Assembly: GCF_042685645.1 (NCBI RefSeq)
Contig: NZ_JBHUNX010000001.1
Span: 3,534,001 to 3,598,000 of the forward strand
Length of the DNA stretch: 64,000 nucleotides
From: Salininema proteolyticum
Lineage (GTDB): Bacteria > Actinomycetota > Actinomycetes > Mycobacteriales > Micromonosporaceae
Direction: 5' to 3'
Shown here: positions 1-8,137 of the stretch, piece by piece
Numbering within the stretch: position 1 is the stretch's first letter
Layout: every line of letters begins with the position of its first letter
Translations under genes and position numbers: made by a program
The notes under the pieces: generated by a model
What the model saw: only the letters and a program-made list of their open reading frames with translations
Databases searched by the model: none
What the model was told of the DNA's origin: nothing

Positions 1-152
1 TAAAACCGCTGTTAAGTAGATTAAGCCAGGGCTACTTGGCCCCGGCTTCCCCAAGCCGCTGGCTAACACCCTGCGAGGCCACCCACGTCGAAAGCTCACG
101 TGAAGGGCCGACCATCTAGCGAAACTACCGAACCGATTTACGTCAGTCGACA

Positions 153-182
153 TGGCAGGCCGGGGCTCCTCCCGGCCTGCCA
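153..182. terminator. 12-bp perfect hairpin upstream of the deaminase gene
   Basis: Positions 153-164 and 171-182 are exact reverse complements around a 6-nt loop. No T-run follows. It could end transcription from a gene left of the window or be a leader hairpin of the deaminase gene that starts at 254. The rest of 1-253 shows no supported gene. Confidence 0.5.
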
Positions 183-253
183 AAGTATTGCCTTCCTCTG
201 TTCTCTCCCATAAGCTCTCTTCGAAGCCGCCCCTGCACGAAGGAGAGCCCCTG

Positions 254-1066
254 ATGGCGAGCCTCAACGATGCCGCCCAACAGATTGATCACCTCAAACA
301 GCAGACTGCTTCAGTCCTCGCAGGCGTCAGCGGCGCCCAGGACGACGCCGATGCCGTCGCCGGCGTCCTCAATTCCATCGGCGCCAGCAACGCCGGCCCA
401 GTGGAAGCAGCAGTCGAATCCCTCGACACCAGCCGTGGAGGACTCAAGGAATTCAGCGAACAGCTCGATCAAGCCCAGGCCCTCCTTCGGCAAGCCATGG
501 AATCGACCGGCCTCGGTGGAACCTCTACCGCTCCCGCAGAGGCCTCGAAGCCAGCAGAGAGCCCGCTGCTGACTGCGGGCAAGAGCCGTTGGCCCGGGAA
601 TTACAGGGTCCCGGATTTCTCGCCAGGAGCGGCCAATAGCGAGTGCGTGGAGAAGATCCGGCGAATCGGGTACCCGAAAAACGACGCCGGGAATACGTCC
701 GCCCGCGGCATCCTCTACGCGCCAGACGGAACCCAGATCACCGACACCCTCAAGGCCGGGAACAAAGGGCCAGCAGCCGACGTGAGCGACCTCAATGAGC
801 CATGGGCGACCGAAGCCGAGCGGATGACGATCCGCTACCACGTCGAGGGACACGTGGCGGCCTACATGCGCCGCCAGAAAATCAGCCGGGCGGTACTCTA
901 TCTGAACCTGCCCAGCTGCGGGGAACGAACCGCTGAGGACTGGCGATGCCACCCGAACCTCCCCAAGGTACTGCCGAAAGGAACCAAGGTGCGGATCTGG
1001 ATCATCGCGGACGGTAAAGAACCCCGCTACATGGACTACAACGGCACTGGTGAGGCACTGAAATGA
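254..1066 (+). CDS. DddA/SCP1.201-like deaminase, probable toxin
   Basis: This 270-residue protein has an alanine/glutamine-rich helical N-terminal region (about residues 1-90, resembling the DUF6244-type helical part found before such domains) and a C-terminal cytidine-deaminase-fold domain. The zinc site is visible: HVEG with His196 and the proton-shuttling Glu198, then Cys222 and Cys232 in PSCG...C. The layout HVEG - NLPSCG - LP...KV matches the double-stranded DNA deaminase DddA and the SCP1.201-like family. The ATG at 254 is chosen because GAAGGAG lies at 239-245; an in-frame ATG at 152 lacks such a site. There is no signal peptide and no obvious secretion domain. The stop overlaps the next gene by ATGA, a usual toxin-immunity arrangement. 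DNA versus nucleotide substrate cannot be told from sequence. Confidence 0.8.
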   Translation: MASLNDAAQQIDHLKQQTASVLAGVSGAQDDADAVAGVLNSIGASNAGPVEAAVESLDTSRGGLKEFSEQLDQAQALLRQAMESTGLGGTSTAPAEASKPAESPLLTAGKSRWPGNYRVPDFSPGAANSECVEKIRRIGYPKNDAGNTSARGILYAPDGTQITDTLKAGNKGPAADVSDLNEPWATEAERMTIRYHVEGHVAAYMRRQKISRAVLYLNLPSCGERTAEDWRCHPNLPKVLPKGTKVRIWIIADGKEPRYMDYNGTGEALK

Positions 1067-1626
1067 TGATCGACGGAACCGAGTACTACCCCGTAGAGGG
1101 AACAGAGGAACAGCTCGCCGACCTGAAAGCCAAGTCCGATGACTGGTGGGACTCCCAGGAACTAGCCGAATACGCCGCCAACACTCTCGGCATCGAGCCG
1201 CCGCACAGGCTCCCAGGCGGGAATCTCCCGGCGATAAGCGGACTATGGATCAGCGAACAGAGCCAGATCGTCCTCATCTGGGCCCTGCACGAAGAAGAAG
1301 AGCACGATCCAGACGACGGACTCACCGACGAAGCGACCGGTTGGGAAGGCTCGACGCCAGCGGACGACGATCAACCGGCGACGGCGGAAGTCTTCCAGCA
1401 CCCGCTCAAGGGTGAGTTTGACGCGGCCTCGGCCCGTTGGGAACGCCCCTTGAAGGACGACGGCGAGCCCAGCGTTTTCGAGATCGGGCACGCGGACAAC
1501 GGCCTCGTCGCCATGCGCCGCCACGACGAACCCGACACGATCCTGATCTACACCCCCGAAGAGTGGCAGGCCTTCCTCGAAGGCAAGGATGACGGGGAGT
1601 TCGACCTCCCCGGCAGTACCTCCTGA
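1063..1626 (+). CDS. candidate immunity protein with C-terminal DUF397-like segment
   Basis: This is a strongly acidic 187-residue protein whose start overlaps the deaminase stop by 4 bases, so translation is probably coupled. The C-terminal third (about residues 115-180) resembles DUF397: a tryptophan-containing FDAASARW stretch, a VAMRR strand, then IYTPEEWQAF and DGEFD. DUF397 proteins usually sit beside XRE regulators in actinomycetes. The N-terminal 100 residues (DDWWDS, a SGLWIS strand, acidic tail) are not recognised and could be the inhibitor of the basic deaminase. The immunity role is inferred from position, coupling and acidity only. Confidence 0.6.
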   Translation: MMIDGTEYYPVEGTEEQLADLKAKSDDWWDSQELAEYAANTLGIEPPHRLPGGNLPAISGLWISEQSQIVLIWALHEEEEHDPDDGLTDEATGWEGSTPADDDQPATAEVFQHPLKGEFDAASARWERPLKDDGEPSVFEIGHADNGLVAMRRHDEPDTILIYTPEEWQAFLEGKDDGEFDLPGSTS

Positions 1627-1686
1627 CGGATAGAGAATGGGCCGGCCGCGGTAAAGCGGCCAGCCCATTTCATGGCTCTGGATGAA

Positions 1687-1908
1687 TTACACTGCGTTGT
1701 ACTGGTCGGCCTTACTGGCCTGTTCATAAGCGCGCACATCCTCGTCGGCGTATCGGACGTTCGAGCCGAACTTATGCCACGGCGGACCGACCTTCTTCTT
1801 AAAGTTCTTCGCGATCGTCTCGCTTCTCCAGTTGGCGAGGGTCTGCGGTTCCATCTGCCAGCGCTCGGCCAGCTGTGCCGGGGTCCACCAGTCATGCGAG
1901 GGAGTCAT
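1687..1908 (-). CDS. xis: excisionase-like winged helix-turn-helix protein
   Basis: This 73-residue protein contains WWTPAQLAERW followed by LANWR and a basic, Trp-containing wing (VGPPWHKFG), then a VRYADEDVRAY strand. This is the MerR/excisionase-type HTH found in Xis proteins of actinomycete integrative elements. The ATG at 1908 has GGAGG about 5 bases upstream; a GTG at 1920 is an alternative. It is divergent from the XRE regulator and near the integrase, as expected for a recombination directionality factor. Confidence 0.7.
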   Translation of the reverse strand: MTPSHDWWTPAQLAERWQMEPQTLANWRSETIAKNFKKKVGPPWHKFGSNVRYADEDVRAYEQASKADQYNAV

Positions 1909-2010
1909 CCACACCTCCACTGAGTCGTAATATAACTCATGCTAGTCTTATAAGAACTCATCCAAGTCTACCGAGAAAGGCGCTAGTCATGCAACACGTA
2001 GACTCAGGGC
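1909..2010. promoter_or_regulatory. divergent xis / XRE control region with short leader ORF
   Basis: The only AT-rich stretch of the element lies between the divergent genes, with TATAAC- and TTATAAG-like hexamers and two ACTCAT direct repeats near 1936 and 1956. A 9-codon ORF (ATG 1989, stop 2016-2018, preceded by GAGAAAGG) overlaps the XRE start at 2011 and may couple its translation. Promoter assignment is by eye. Confidence 0.4.
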
Positions 2011-2814
2011 ATGGATAAGAATCAAGAACCGCAGAGGGTCCGCCAGACCACCGGCTACGGCCCCACCGCGCAGACGGTCGCGACCAACATCAAACGAGTC
2101 CGCGAAGCACGGCGGATCACCACACGTGACCTCGAAACCCGGCTGCACGACGTGGAAATTCCGCAGTCGGCTATCGCGAAGGTCGAGAACTGCAAACGGC
2201 GGGTCAACGTCGATGAACTCATGGCCTTCGCCGTCGCGCTCGACGTGAACCCCAACGCCCTACTCCTGCCCCACGACGACGACCCCGGACACGAGGCCGA
2301 ACTCACAGGGGCGTCCCGACCGGTCCCTAACGATCGTGTCTGGGACTGGGCAGACGGGCGCGGCCCACTTACCACCGACCCCGAGACACGACCCGAACAG
2401 CAACACATGGAGTTCCAAGTTCACGCCCGACCGCCGGCCCGAGCGCTCCTGCTCTCCGGCATCAGCCACCTCGGTGCCGACGAACTGTTCGAACTCCTCA
2501 CCCCAGAACAGCGAACGCAGCTGCTCCATGCAGCTGCGCGAGAGAAAGAAGGAGAACCACCCCACCATGGCAAAACCCGTGGACCGGAAAAACCACAAGG
2601 ATTACCAGGAACAGCTGCGAAAGGCGAAGGAGAAGGGAAGGCGCGGCAAGGACCTTCCGAAGCGATGGCGCGCTCGGTACCGTCGCCCGGACGGCAGCCA
2701 AACAAGTCAGGACTTCCACCGCCAGCAGGAAGCCCAGGACTTCCTCGACGACCTTGCCGTGAACAAGAAGAAGGGGATCTTCTACGACCCGCAGGACGCG
2801 AAGACCCTCATTGA
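2011..2814 (+). CDS. XRE-family regulator of the integrative element
   Basis: Residues about 20-85 form a lambda-repressor-type HTH: VATNIKRVREARRITTRDL, IPQSAIAKVENCKRRVNVDELMAFA, then VNPNALLLP. The middle part contains ELFELLTPEQRTQLL. Beyond roughly residue 185 the sequence turns into low-complexity Pro/Gly/Arg text that is the out-of-frame reading of the integrase gene, giving a 248-bp overlap. The natural protein may have ended near 2560 and lost its stop, or the tail may be tolerated. It is probably the repressor keeping the element quiescent. Confidence 0.7.
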   Translation: MDKNQEPQRVRQTTGYGPTAQTVATNIKRVREARRITTRDLETRLHDVEIPQSAIAKVENCKRRVNVDELMAFAVALDVNPNALLLPHDDDPGHEAELTGASRPVPNDRVWDWADGRGPLTTDPETRPEQQHMEFQVHARPPARALLLSGISHLGADELFELLTPEQRTQLLHAAAREKEGEPPHHGKTRGPEKPQGLPGTAAKGEGEGKARQGPSEAMARSVPSPGRQPNKSGLPPPAGSPGLPRRPCREQEEGDLLRPAGREDPH

Positions 2815-3829
2815 GGAAGGCGCAGAAGAATGGCTGAACAGCCAGCTGCACCTGGAGGAATCAACCAGGGTCCTCTACCGGGGCGCATTGGACAACCACA
2901 TCCTCCCCAAGTGGGGGAAAACCCAATACGGAGCTGTGACTCATGCCGATGGCTCAGCCTGGTACCAAGCAATTTACAACCCTGATCTAAATCAACAGGA
3001 CCCTGAAGACGATGACGACGAAGATCCCGTCCCCATCAAGACAACCGGGGTAGGCGCCTCTTACCTCCACACCATCCACCGGGTCTTTCATCAGATTCTT
3101 GACTGGGGCGTGATGGGCATGAAGATCCCCTTCAACCCGGCAGCGCGGATCTCCCTCCCCCGGAAGCCTCCGAGCAAACATATCTACCTCAATCACCAGC
3201 AGATCGACCTGCTAGCGAATGAGGTCGCCAACTACCCTTACCGGAAGAAGGCTGCTCGCGCTATGGCGGATGCCTGGCGCGTACTAATCCTCGTCCTAGC
3301 CTATACAGGACTTCGATGGGGTGAGGCGACGGCAATTCGCGTCGGGCGAGTCGATCTCGACAGGCGAAGGATCTACATCGAAGAAGCTGTGAAGCAAGGC
3401 AACGGCAAGCCGTACTTTGGTTTGCCGAAAACCCACGAGCAGCGCGCTGTTTCGATCCCTCGCTTCCTGGTGCGAGAGATCGAAACGCTTACCGCCGGAA
3501 AATCTGCCAGAGACCTGCTCTTCACCAGTGCTGAAGGCGGGATTCTGCGAGCCCCTAACTTCAGGAACCGAGTGTTCCTTCCCATCGTCAGGAAGCTCGC
3601 GGCCGAAGGGCTCATTCCGAAGGGAATGACCCCCCACAAGCTTCGGCACACGGCCGCTTCGATTGCGATCGCAGCACGCGCCGACGTAAAGGTTGTCCAA
3701 AACATGCTCGGCCATAAAACAGCCTCGATGACACTGGATCGGTACGGTCACCTCTTCCCAGACCGCCTCGATGAGGTCGCTGACGCGATGGAAGAGCATC
3801 GCCAACATGAGCTGGCCAAGGCCGCTTGA
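2567..3829 (+). CDS. int: tyrosine recombinase (site-specific integrase)
   Basis: The protein is 420 residues. An N-terminal arm-binding region (about 20-80, GRRGKDLPKRWRARYRRPDG) is followed by a core-binding domain and the catalytic domain. The catalytic residues are visible: Arg in TGLRWGEA (about 249), Lys region in PKTHEQRAVSIP, HKLRH (about 357) and the nucleophile Tyr in LDRYGHL (about 392) after MLGHKTASM. The start at 2567 is supported by GAAAGAAGGAG; a longer reading from 2336 is only the other frame of the XRE gene. The 3' end faces the 3' end of tRNA-Ala 90 bases away, so the tRNA is the expected attachment site. Confidence 0.92.
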   Translation: MAKPVDRKNHKDYQEQLRKAKEKGRRGKDLPKRWRARYRRPDGSQTSQDFHRQQEAQDFLDDLAVNKKKGIFYDPQDAKTLIEEGAEEWLNSQLHLEESTRVLYRGALDNHILPKWGKTQYGAVTHADGSAWYQAIYNPDLNQQDPEDDDDEDPVPIKTTGVGASYLHTIHRVFHQILDWGVMGMKIPFNPAARISLPRKPPSKHIYLNHQQIDLLANEVANYPYRKKAARAMADAWRVLILVLAYTGLRWGEATAIRVGRVDLDRRRIYIEEAVKQGNGKPYFGLPKTHEQRAVSIPRFLVREIETLTAGKSARDLLFTSAEGGILRAPNFRNRVFLPIVRKLAAEGLIPKGMTPHKLRHTAASIAIAARADVKVVQNMLGHKTASMTLDRYGHLFPDRLDEVADAMEEHRQHELAKAA

Positions 3830-3833
3830 CGGC

Positions 3834-3918
3834 ATGTGTTGAAAATGTGTTGGGAAAGAAGAAACGCCTGATCGTGAAACTCACGATCAGGCGCTCTACC
3901 TGCGATTTCATCGCATCC
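3834..3918. repeat. attachment-region repeats next to integrase
   Basis: ATGTGTTG occurs twice as a direct repeat near 3834 and 3845, possibly integrase arm sites. A perfect 13-bp inverted repeat with a 3-nt loop lies at 3865-3893 and probably ends integrase transcription. It is followed by GCGATTTCATCGC just before the tRNA 3' end. Confidence 0.5.
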
Positions 3919-3994
3919 TGGTGGAGCTGAGGGGAATCGAACCCCTGACCTTCTCATTGCGAACGAGACGCGCTACCAACTGCGCTACAGCCCC
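3919..3994 (-). tRNA. tRNA-Ala (anticodon CGC)
   Basis: Read on the minus strand the 76 bases fold as a complete cloverleaf: a GGGGCTG acceptor pairing with CAGCTCC, the D-loop AGTTGGTAGC, anticodon loop TTCGCAA (CGC), T-arm GGGGTTCGATTCCCC and an encoded CCA. It decodes GCG. The 3' half is intact and faces the integrase, so the element regenerates the tRNA on insertion. The second copy of the 3' end (attL) is not in the window. Confidence 0.95.
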
Positions 3995-4120
3995 ATCTGT
4001 CTGTGACAGCGATTAATACTTTAGCACGGGCGCGGACCACCGCCGCAAGGGCGGTGAAACGCTGCAACGGACGCCACACATGAACCGACAGACTCAGCGT
4101 TGACCTGGTACTTCGAGCCC

Positions 4121-5593
4121 TCACACCCAACGGTTGCCGAGCCAGAGCCGGGCCTGCCACTCCTCGTAGGGGATGGGCTCGCCGGTGTAGATCGGCCAGA
4201 AGTAGGCGAAGCAGAGGATGACGGCGGCCACATAGGCGCCGGCGATGAGGGAGCCGACGAGGCGCCGCTCGGGACTGGCGTCGCGACGCCCGATGGCGAG
4301 CCCCAGACACCAGACGACGGCGATGATGAAGAAGGGCACGACGGGAGCGGCGTAGAAGAAGAACATGGTCCGTTCGGGGAAGAACAGCCAGGGGACGATG
4401 CCTGCGGCGACGGCCCCCCAGACGAGGGCGGCGCGCCAGTCCTTCTTGGCGATGCCCCAGAGCCCCATGACGAGAAGGGCCGGCACGAACGCCCACCAGA
4501 GGAGGGGCGTCCCGAGGAGGATGACCTCGGCGGCGCATTTCTCGACCCCGCACTCGACGTCGTTGGACCAGTAGAACACCACCGGCCGGAGGTTGAAGAG
4601 CCACTCGAAGGGCGTCGACTGGTAGGTGTGCGGGGTGGAGAGTCCCTCGTGGAAGTTGAGCACGTTGAGGTGGTAGAGGAACCAGCTGCCCAGGTCGGCG
4701 AGGACGGGAATGTCGGAATGCCCCTCCGCGGCCCAGGAGCGCCGGTAGTAGGCGTCCCCGCTGGCGAACCACCCGGCCCAGGTCACGAGGTAGACGCCCA
4801 CGGTGTAAAGCCCGTAGAGGACGGCCGATCCGAGGGGCCTCACCCAGGGGCGGCGCTTCTTGAGGACGCGGTTGCGCTGGGCGTCCCAGAAGTAGACCAG
4901 CAGCAGCGCGAGGACGATGAACCACAGCGCGGACCATTTGACGCCCATGGCGAGCCCGAGGCTGACGGCGCTGAGCAGGCGGTAGGGCACGCGCCCGCCT
5001 TCGCCGAGGGCGGCGAGGTCCCGGTTCTGGCGGTCGGCGACCAGGAAGTGGAAGGCGAGTAGGACGAAGAGGGTGAGGAAGATGTCGAGGAGCGCCGAGC
5101 GGGAGAGGACGAAGTTCGACCCCTCGACGGCGAGCAGGACGCCTCCTACGGCGGAGAGGGACACGGATCCGGTCAGCCGGAGGATCAGCCGGACGAGGAC
5201 GAGGACGCAGAGGGTGCCGGCGAGGACGGAGGCGATCCTCCACCCGACCTCGTCGTAGCCGAGCGCCTGCTCCCCGAGGCCGATGAGCCACTTGCCGAAG
5301 GGCGGATGGGCCACATAGGCCGCGGAGTCGTTCTGCACGTTCCACTCGACGCCGTGCTCCCAGAGCGTCTTGGCGTCCTGCGCGTAGTAGACCTCGTCGA
5401 AGATCAGTCCGGCGGGATGCCCGAGGTTGACGAGCCGCAGCACGCCGGCCAGGGCGGCGACGCCGAGCGCGGCCCACCACGAACGGCGCGGCCTCGGCGG
5501 CGGAGTCAGCCGGGCGACAGTCCAGGGCCGCGGCCCGGCGGGCATCTGGGGTCTCCACCCCGGCGGAACGGGGGCGGTCGTCGGGGCGGTCAC
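4121..5593 (-). CDS. pmt: PMT-family protein O-mannosyltransferase
   Basis: This is a 490-residue multi-spanning GT39 membrane enzyme that transfers mannose from polyprenyl-phosphate-mannose to Ser/Thr of secreted proteins. An N-terminal Pro-rich tail precedes the first TM segment; the luminal loop carries the catalytic FDEVYYAQDA motif (about residue 65), then HPPFGKW. About ten hydrophobic segments follow, ending with the C-terminal WLGNRW. The start is a GTG one base after the stop of the CsaA-like gene, so both are probably translated together. The length matches mycobacterial Pmt. No signs of transfer are seen despite the adjacent element. Confidence 0.9.
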   Translation of the reverse strand: MTAPTTAPVPPGWRPQMPAGPRPWTVARLTPPPRPRRSWWAALGVAALAGVLRLVNLGHPAGLIFDEVYYAQDAKTLWEHGVEWNVQNDSAAYVAHPPFGKWLIGLGEQALGYDEVGWRIASVLAGTLCVLVLVRLILRLTGSVSLSAVGGVLLAVEGSNFVLSRSALLDIFLTLFVLLAFHFLVADRQNRDLAALGEGGRVPYRLLSAVSLGLAMGVKWSALWFIVLALLLVYFWDAQRNRVLKKRRPWVRPLGSAVLYGLYTVGVYLVTWAGWFASGDAYYRRSWAAEGHSDIPVLADLGSWFLYHLNVLNFHEGLSTPHTYQSTPFEWLFNLRPVVFYWSNDVECGVEKCAAEVILLGTPLLWWAFVPALLVMGLWGIAKKDWRAALVWGAVAAGIVPWLFFPERTMFFFYAAPVVPFFIIAVVWCLGLAIGRRDASPERRLVGSLIAGAYVAAVILCFAYFWPIYTGEPIPYEEWQARLWLGNRWV

Positions 5594-5594
5594 G

Positions 5595-5954
5595 TCAGCT
5601 CACGCGCGAGCCCAGCGGCACGTCGCTGTCGGGGGCGAGGAGGACGACCTCGTCGGTGCCCTCCACGGGAACGCCGAGGACCAGCACCTCGCTGAGGAAG
5701 TTCGCGATCTGGCGCGGCGGGAAGTTGGTGACGGCGACGACGCGGCGCCCGGGCAGGTCCTCGAGGCTGTAGCGCTCGGTGATCTGGGCGCTGGAACGCT
5801 TGAGCCCGTGGGGGCCGAAGTCGACGGTGAGCTGGTAGGCGGGCTTGCGGGCCTTGGGGAAGGGCTCGGCCTTGACGATCTCGCCGACCCGCAGTTCGGC
5901 GGCGAAGAACCGCTCGGGTGTGATCTGTCCGTCTCCGGGTTCTGCTACAGCCAT
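5595..5954 (-). CDS. CsaA-like tRNA-binding-domain protein
   Basis: This 119-residue single-domain protein has an OB fold of the Trbp111/CsaA type: FFAAELRVGEIVKAEPFPKARKPAY, LTVDFG, GLKRSSAQIT, RRVVAVTNFPPRQIANFLSEVLVLG and a final LGSRV. The family binds structured RNA and has been ascribed chaperone or export roles in Bacillus. It ends one base before the mannosyltransferase start, suggesting a two-gene unit in which an export-related factor accompanies glycosylation of exported proteins; that link is inference. Confidence 0.85.
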   Translation of the reverse strand: MAVAEPGDGQITPERFFAAELRVGEIVKAEPFPKARKPAYQLTVDFGPHGLKRSSAQITERYSLEDLPGRRVVAVTNFPPRQIANFLSEVLVLGVPVEGTDEVVLLAPDSDVPLGSRVS

Positions 5955-5999
5955 GCGAGCCAGTTTAGCCGCTGGGGAGCGCCCGCGCCGAGATGGGCG

Positions 6000-6038
6000 C
6001 CCGCCGTTCCCGCGATGGTCTTGGGCGGGAACGGCGGG
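6000..6038 (-). terminator. ndk terminator
   Basis: A perfect 14-bp stem (6000-6013 with 6025-6038) lies immediately after the ndk stop on the minus strand, without a T-run. Confidence 0.7.
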
Positions 6039-6045
6039 AAGAGCT

Positions 6046-6450
6046 CTAACCGAACCAGAGGTCGATCTCGCGCTTGGCCGACTCGGGCGAGTCGGAGGCG
6101 TGGATCAGGTTGCGCTGGTTGGACAGGGAGTAGTCGCCGCGGATGGTTCCGGCGTCGGCCTTGCGTCCGTCGGTGGCGCCGGCGAGGGCGCGGACGGCCG
6201 GGATGGCCTCGTCGCCACTGGCCACGAGCGCGACCAGCGGGGCGGAGGTCATGAACTCCTTGAGGGCCGGGTAGAACGGCCGCTCGACGTGTTCGGCGTA
6301 GTGCTCGGCGGCCAGGTCGTCGGTCATGGTCCGCATTTCCATCTTCTCGATGGTGAGTCCCTTGGCTTCGAGCCGTCCGAGGACGGCGCCGACGAGGCCG
6401 CGCTCCACGGCGTCGGGCTTGATGAGGATGAGCGTGCTTTGTTCTGCCAT
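6046..6450 (-). CDS. ndk: nucleoside diphosphate kinase
   Basis: The enzyme moves the gamma phosphate from ATP to nucleoside diphosphates through a phospho-histidine. At 134 residues it starts MAEQSTLILIKPDAVERG and keeps the helix LVGAVLGRLEAKGL. The family hexapeptide GNRxxIHASD is present as NQRNLIHASDS, with the asparagine and histidine in register, and the C-terminal EIDLWF is typical. ATG at 6450 is preferred over the upstream in-frame start at 6492, which adds non-homologous residues. The catalytic histidine in the segment before ASD is retained. Confidence 0.95.
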   Translation of the reverse strand: MAEQSTLILIKPDAVERGLVGAVLGRLEAKGLTIEKMEMRTMTDDLAAEHYAEHVERPFYPALKEFMTSAPLVALVASGDEAIPAVRALAGATDGRKADAGTIRGDYSLSNQRNLIHASDSPESAKREIDLWFG

Positions 6451-6537
6451 GCCGTCCATACTAAGTGGCCTTGTGCATGTGGCGGTCGGCACGTAGCCTT
6501 GTCGTTAAAGTGTTCGCGGTTCACGTGAGGTGGTCTC

Positions 6538-7875
6538 ATGGCTCGTGGCGGTGCCCCCAAACCCGCTCCCCGTCCGGCTCCCAAGGCCTCTCGGGGCGCC
6601 AAGCCCGCGCGATCGGCCAAGCCGGCGCGCACGGCGAAGGCCCCCAACCGGGCGGCTCCGAAGAAGGCGGCGGTCCCCAAGGGCCAGCGCCCTCAGCCGA
6701 GGCCGCAGAAGTTCACCGGAAAGGATGCCGCGAGGCTCCAGTTCGAGCGCACGTGGTGGGCCGCGAACCAGGACGCCAAGGACAGGCTGTCGCAGCACCA
6801 GGGCCACGCGGTGAAGTCGGAGGCCGTGGGGACGATCCTGAACGGCGACCGGCGCCTGCGCTGGCGCACCTCGCACGCGATCGGGGCCATCTTCTTCCTG
6901 ATAGTGGGCGTCTTCACGACGGCCATGGCGGTGGCCTCGCAGAACCTGGCCGTGGCGGTCCTGGCCTTCCTGTTCATCGCTTCGTCGCTGGCGTTCGTGA
7001 CCACGGAGTTCGCCGCGCGCCGCTTCCCCGATCCGATCCCGCGCTCGGCGGCGATCAACCAGAGCCGCGTTGAGGAGCTGCTGTTCGTCGACGACGCGCC
7101 GACTCCCCGGCGGGAGGAGGAGCCGAACGCGACGCTGACCGACCTGTTCCCGCCCGGTGTGAAGCCGGTCGAGCGCCCGACGGGCGCGGCGGCCGGGACG
7201 ACGGCCGTCCTGCAGCGCCCCGAAGCGAAGGCGGGCCTGGAGCCGGAGACCGACACGAAGGTCGTGGAGGGGCCGGACGAGGCGAAGGTGACGGACGGGG
7301 TCGAAGAGCCGGACGCCACGGCGGGGACGACGGAGCGGGCCGAGGGGGTCGTACCCGCCCAGAAGGGCGCGGACGCGGTGAAGGACTCCGAGACGGAGGC
7401 GAAGGCCGCGGTGATCCCCACGCAGCCGAAAGATTCCGAATCCCGCCCGAAGCTCCCGCGCAACCTGGCGCGGCTGATCGCCGAGAAGGGCTCCGACATA
7501 GGCGAGGTGACGGGCACGTCGGTCACGCTCGTCGTCTCCGACCTGGAGCGCTCGGTGGACTTCTACTCGCGGTGCCTGGGGCTGACCGTCTCCGACAAGA
7601 CGGAGGAGGCGGCCGTGGTGGAGGCCGGCTTCGGCACGATCCTGCTGTGGCACCACCCCGACGCGCCGGACGACGCCATCGGCGTCATGCACCTGACCTT
7701 CGAGGTCCCGGACGTGCGGGAGGCCTTCGACTCCATGAGGCAGAAGGGCGTGGAGTTCCGCCACGAACCCCGCACCGCGCTCCTCGGCGAACACTACGAG
7801 CTGCGTGCGGCCGGTTTCAGCGACCCCGACGGGCACGGCCTCGCCATCACCGAGCACCGCCGGAAAGAGGAGTAG
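6538..7875 (+). CDS. membrane protein with C-terminal VOC (glyoxalase-fold) domain
   Basis: The 445-residue protein has four parts. Residues 1-60 are Lys/Ala/Pro-rich and strongly basic with PAK/PAR repeats. Residues 111-133 and 137-158 are two hydrophobic helices separated by a short loop. Residues 170-310 are acidic, disordered linker. Residues 322-440 are a VOC domain: SVTLVVSDLERSVDFYSRCLGL, ILLWHHP, GVMHLTFEVPDVREAF and a final FSDPDGHGLAITEH. The domain fits glyoxalase or bleomycin-resistance-like folds, but the substrate is unknown. Topology puts the basic head and the VOC domain on the same (cytoplasmic) side. ATG at 6538 follows GAGG. It is divergent from ndk. Confidence 0.75.
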   Translation: MARGGAPKPAPRPAPKASRGAKPARSAKPARTAKAPNRAAPKKAAVPKGQRPQPRPQKFTGKDAARLQFERTWWAANQDAKDRLSQHQGHAVKSEAVGTILNGDRRLRWRTSHAIGAIFFLIVGVFTTAMAVASQNLAVAVLAFLFIASSLAFVTTEFAARRFPDPIPRSAAINQSRVEELLFVDDAPTPRREEEPNATLTDLFPPGVKPVERPTGAAAGTTAVLQRPEAKAGLEPETDTKVVEGPDEAKVTDGVEEPDATAGTTERAEGVVPAQKGADAVKDSETEAKAAVIPTQPKDSESRPKLPRNLARLIAEKGSDIGEVTGTSVTLVVSDLERSVDFYSRCLGLTVSDKTEEAAVVEAGFGTILLWHHPDAPDDAIGVMHLTFEVPDVREAFDSMRQKGVEFRHEPRTALLGEHYELRAAGFSDPDGHGLAITEHRRKEE

Positions 7876-8137
7876 AATCGGGTCAATCCGACATTACGGA
7901 TTAATCGGTCGGATGAGTGTCGGAAAAGAGATAGTTCTCGAGCCCGTCCGCACGGCGGAAGCGGCCGCAACGGCACAATAATCGCGCACAGGGGTCGCAA
8001 GTATCGCATTATGTGCGTGCCAAGGGAATTCGTTTCCCAGAAATTCCCAAGACCTTGAGCGGCAGCCGAGCTGCGGTAAAATGAGGGCAGTCAGGCATCT
8101 GACACTGAGACCGTTTTTGACCCCGAAAGGAGGAAAA

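Noticed and set aside
4100..5062. Acidic plus-strand open frame
   Set aside because: Complement of the O-mannosyltransferase gene; composition explained by codon bias.
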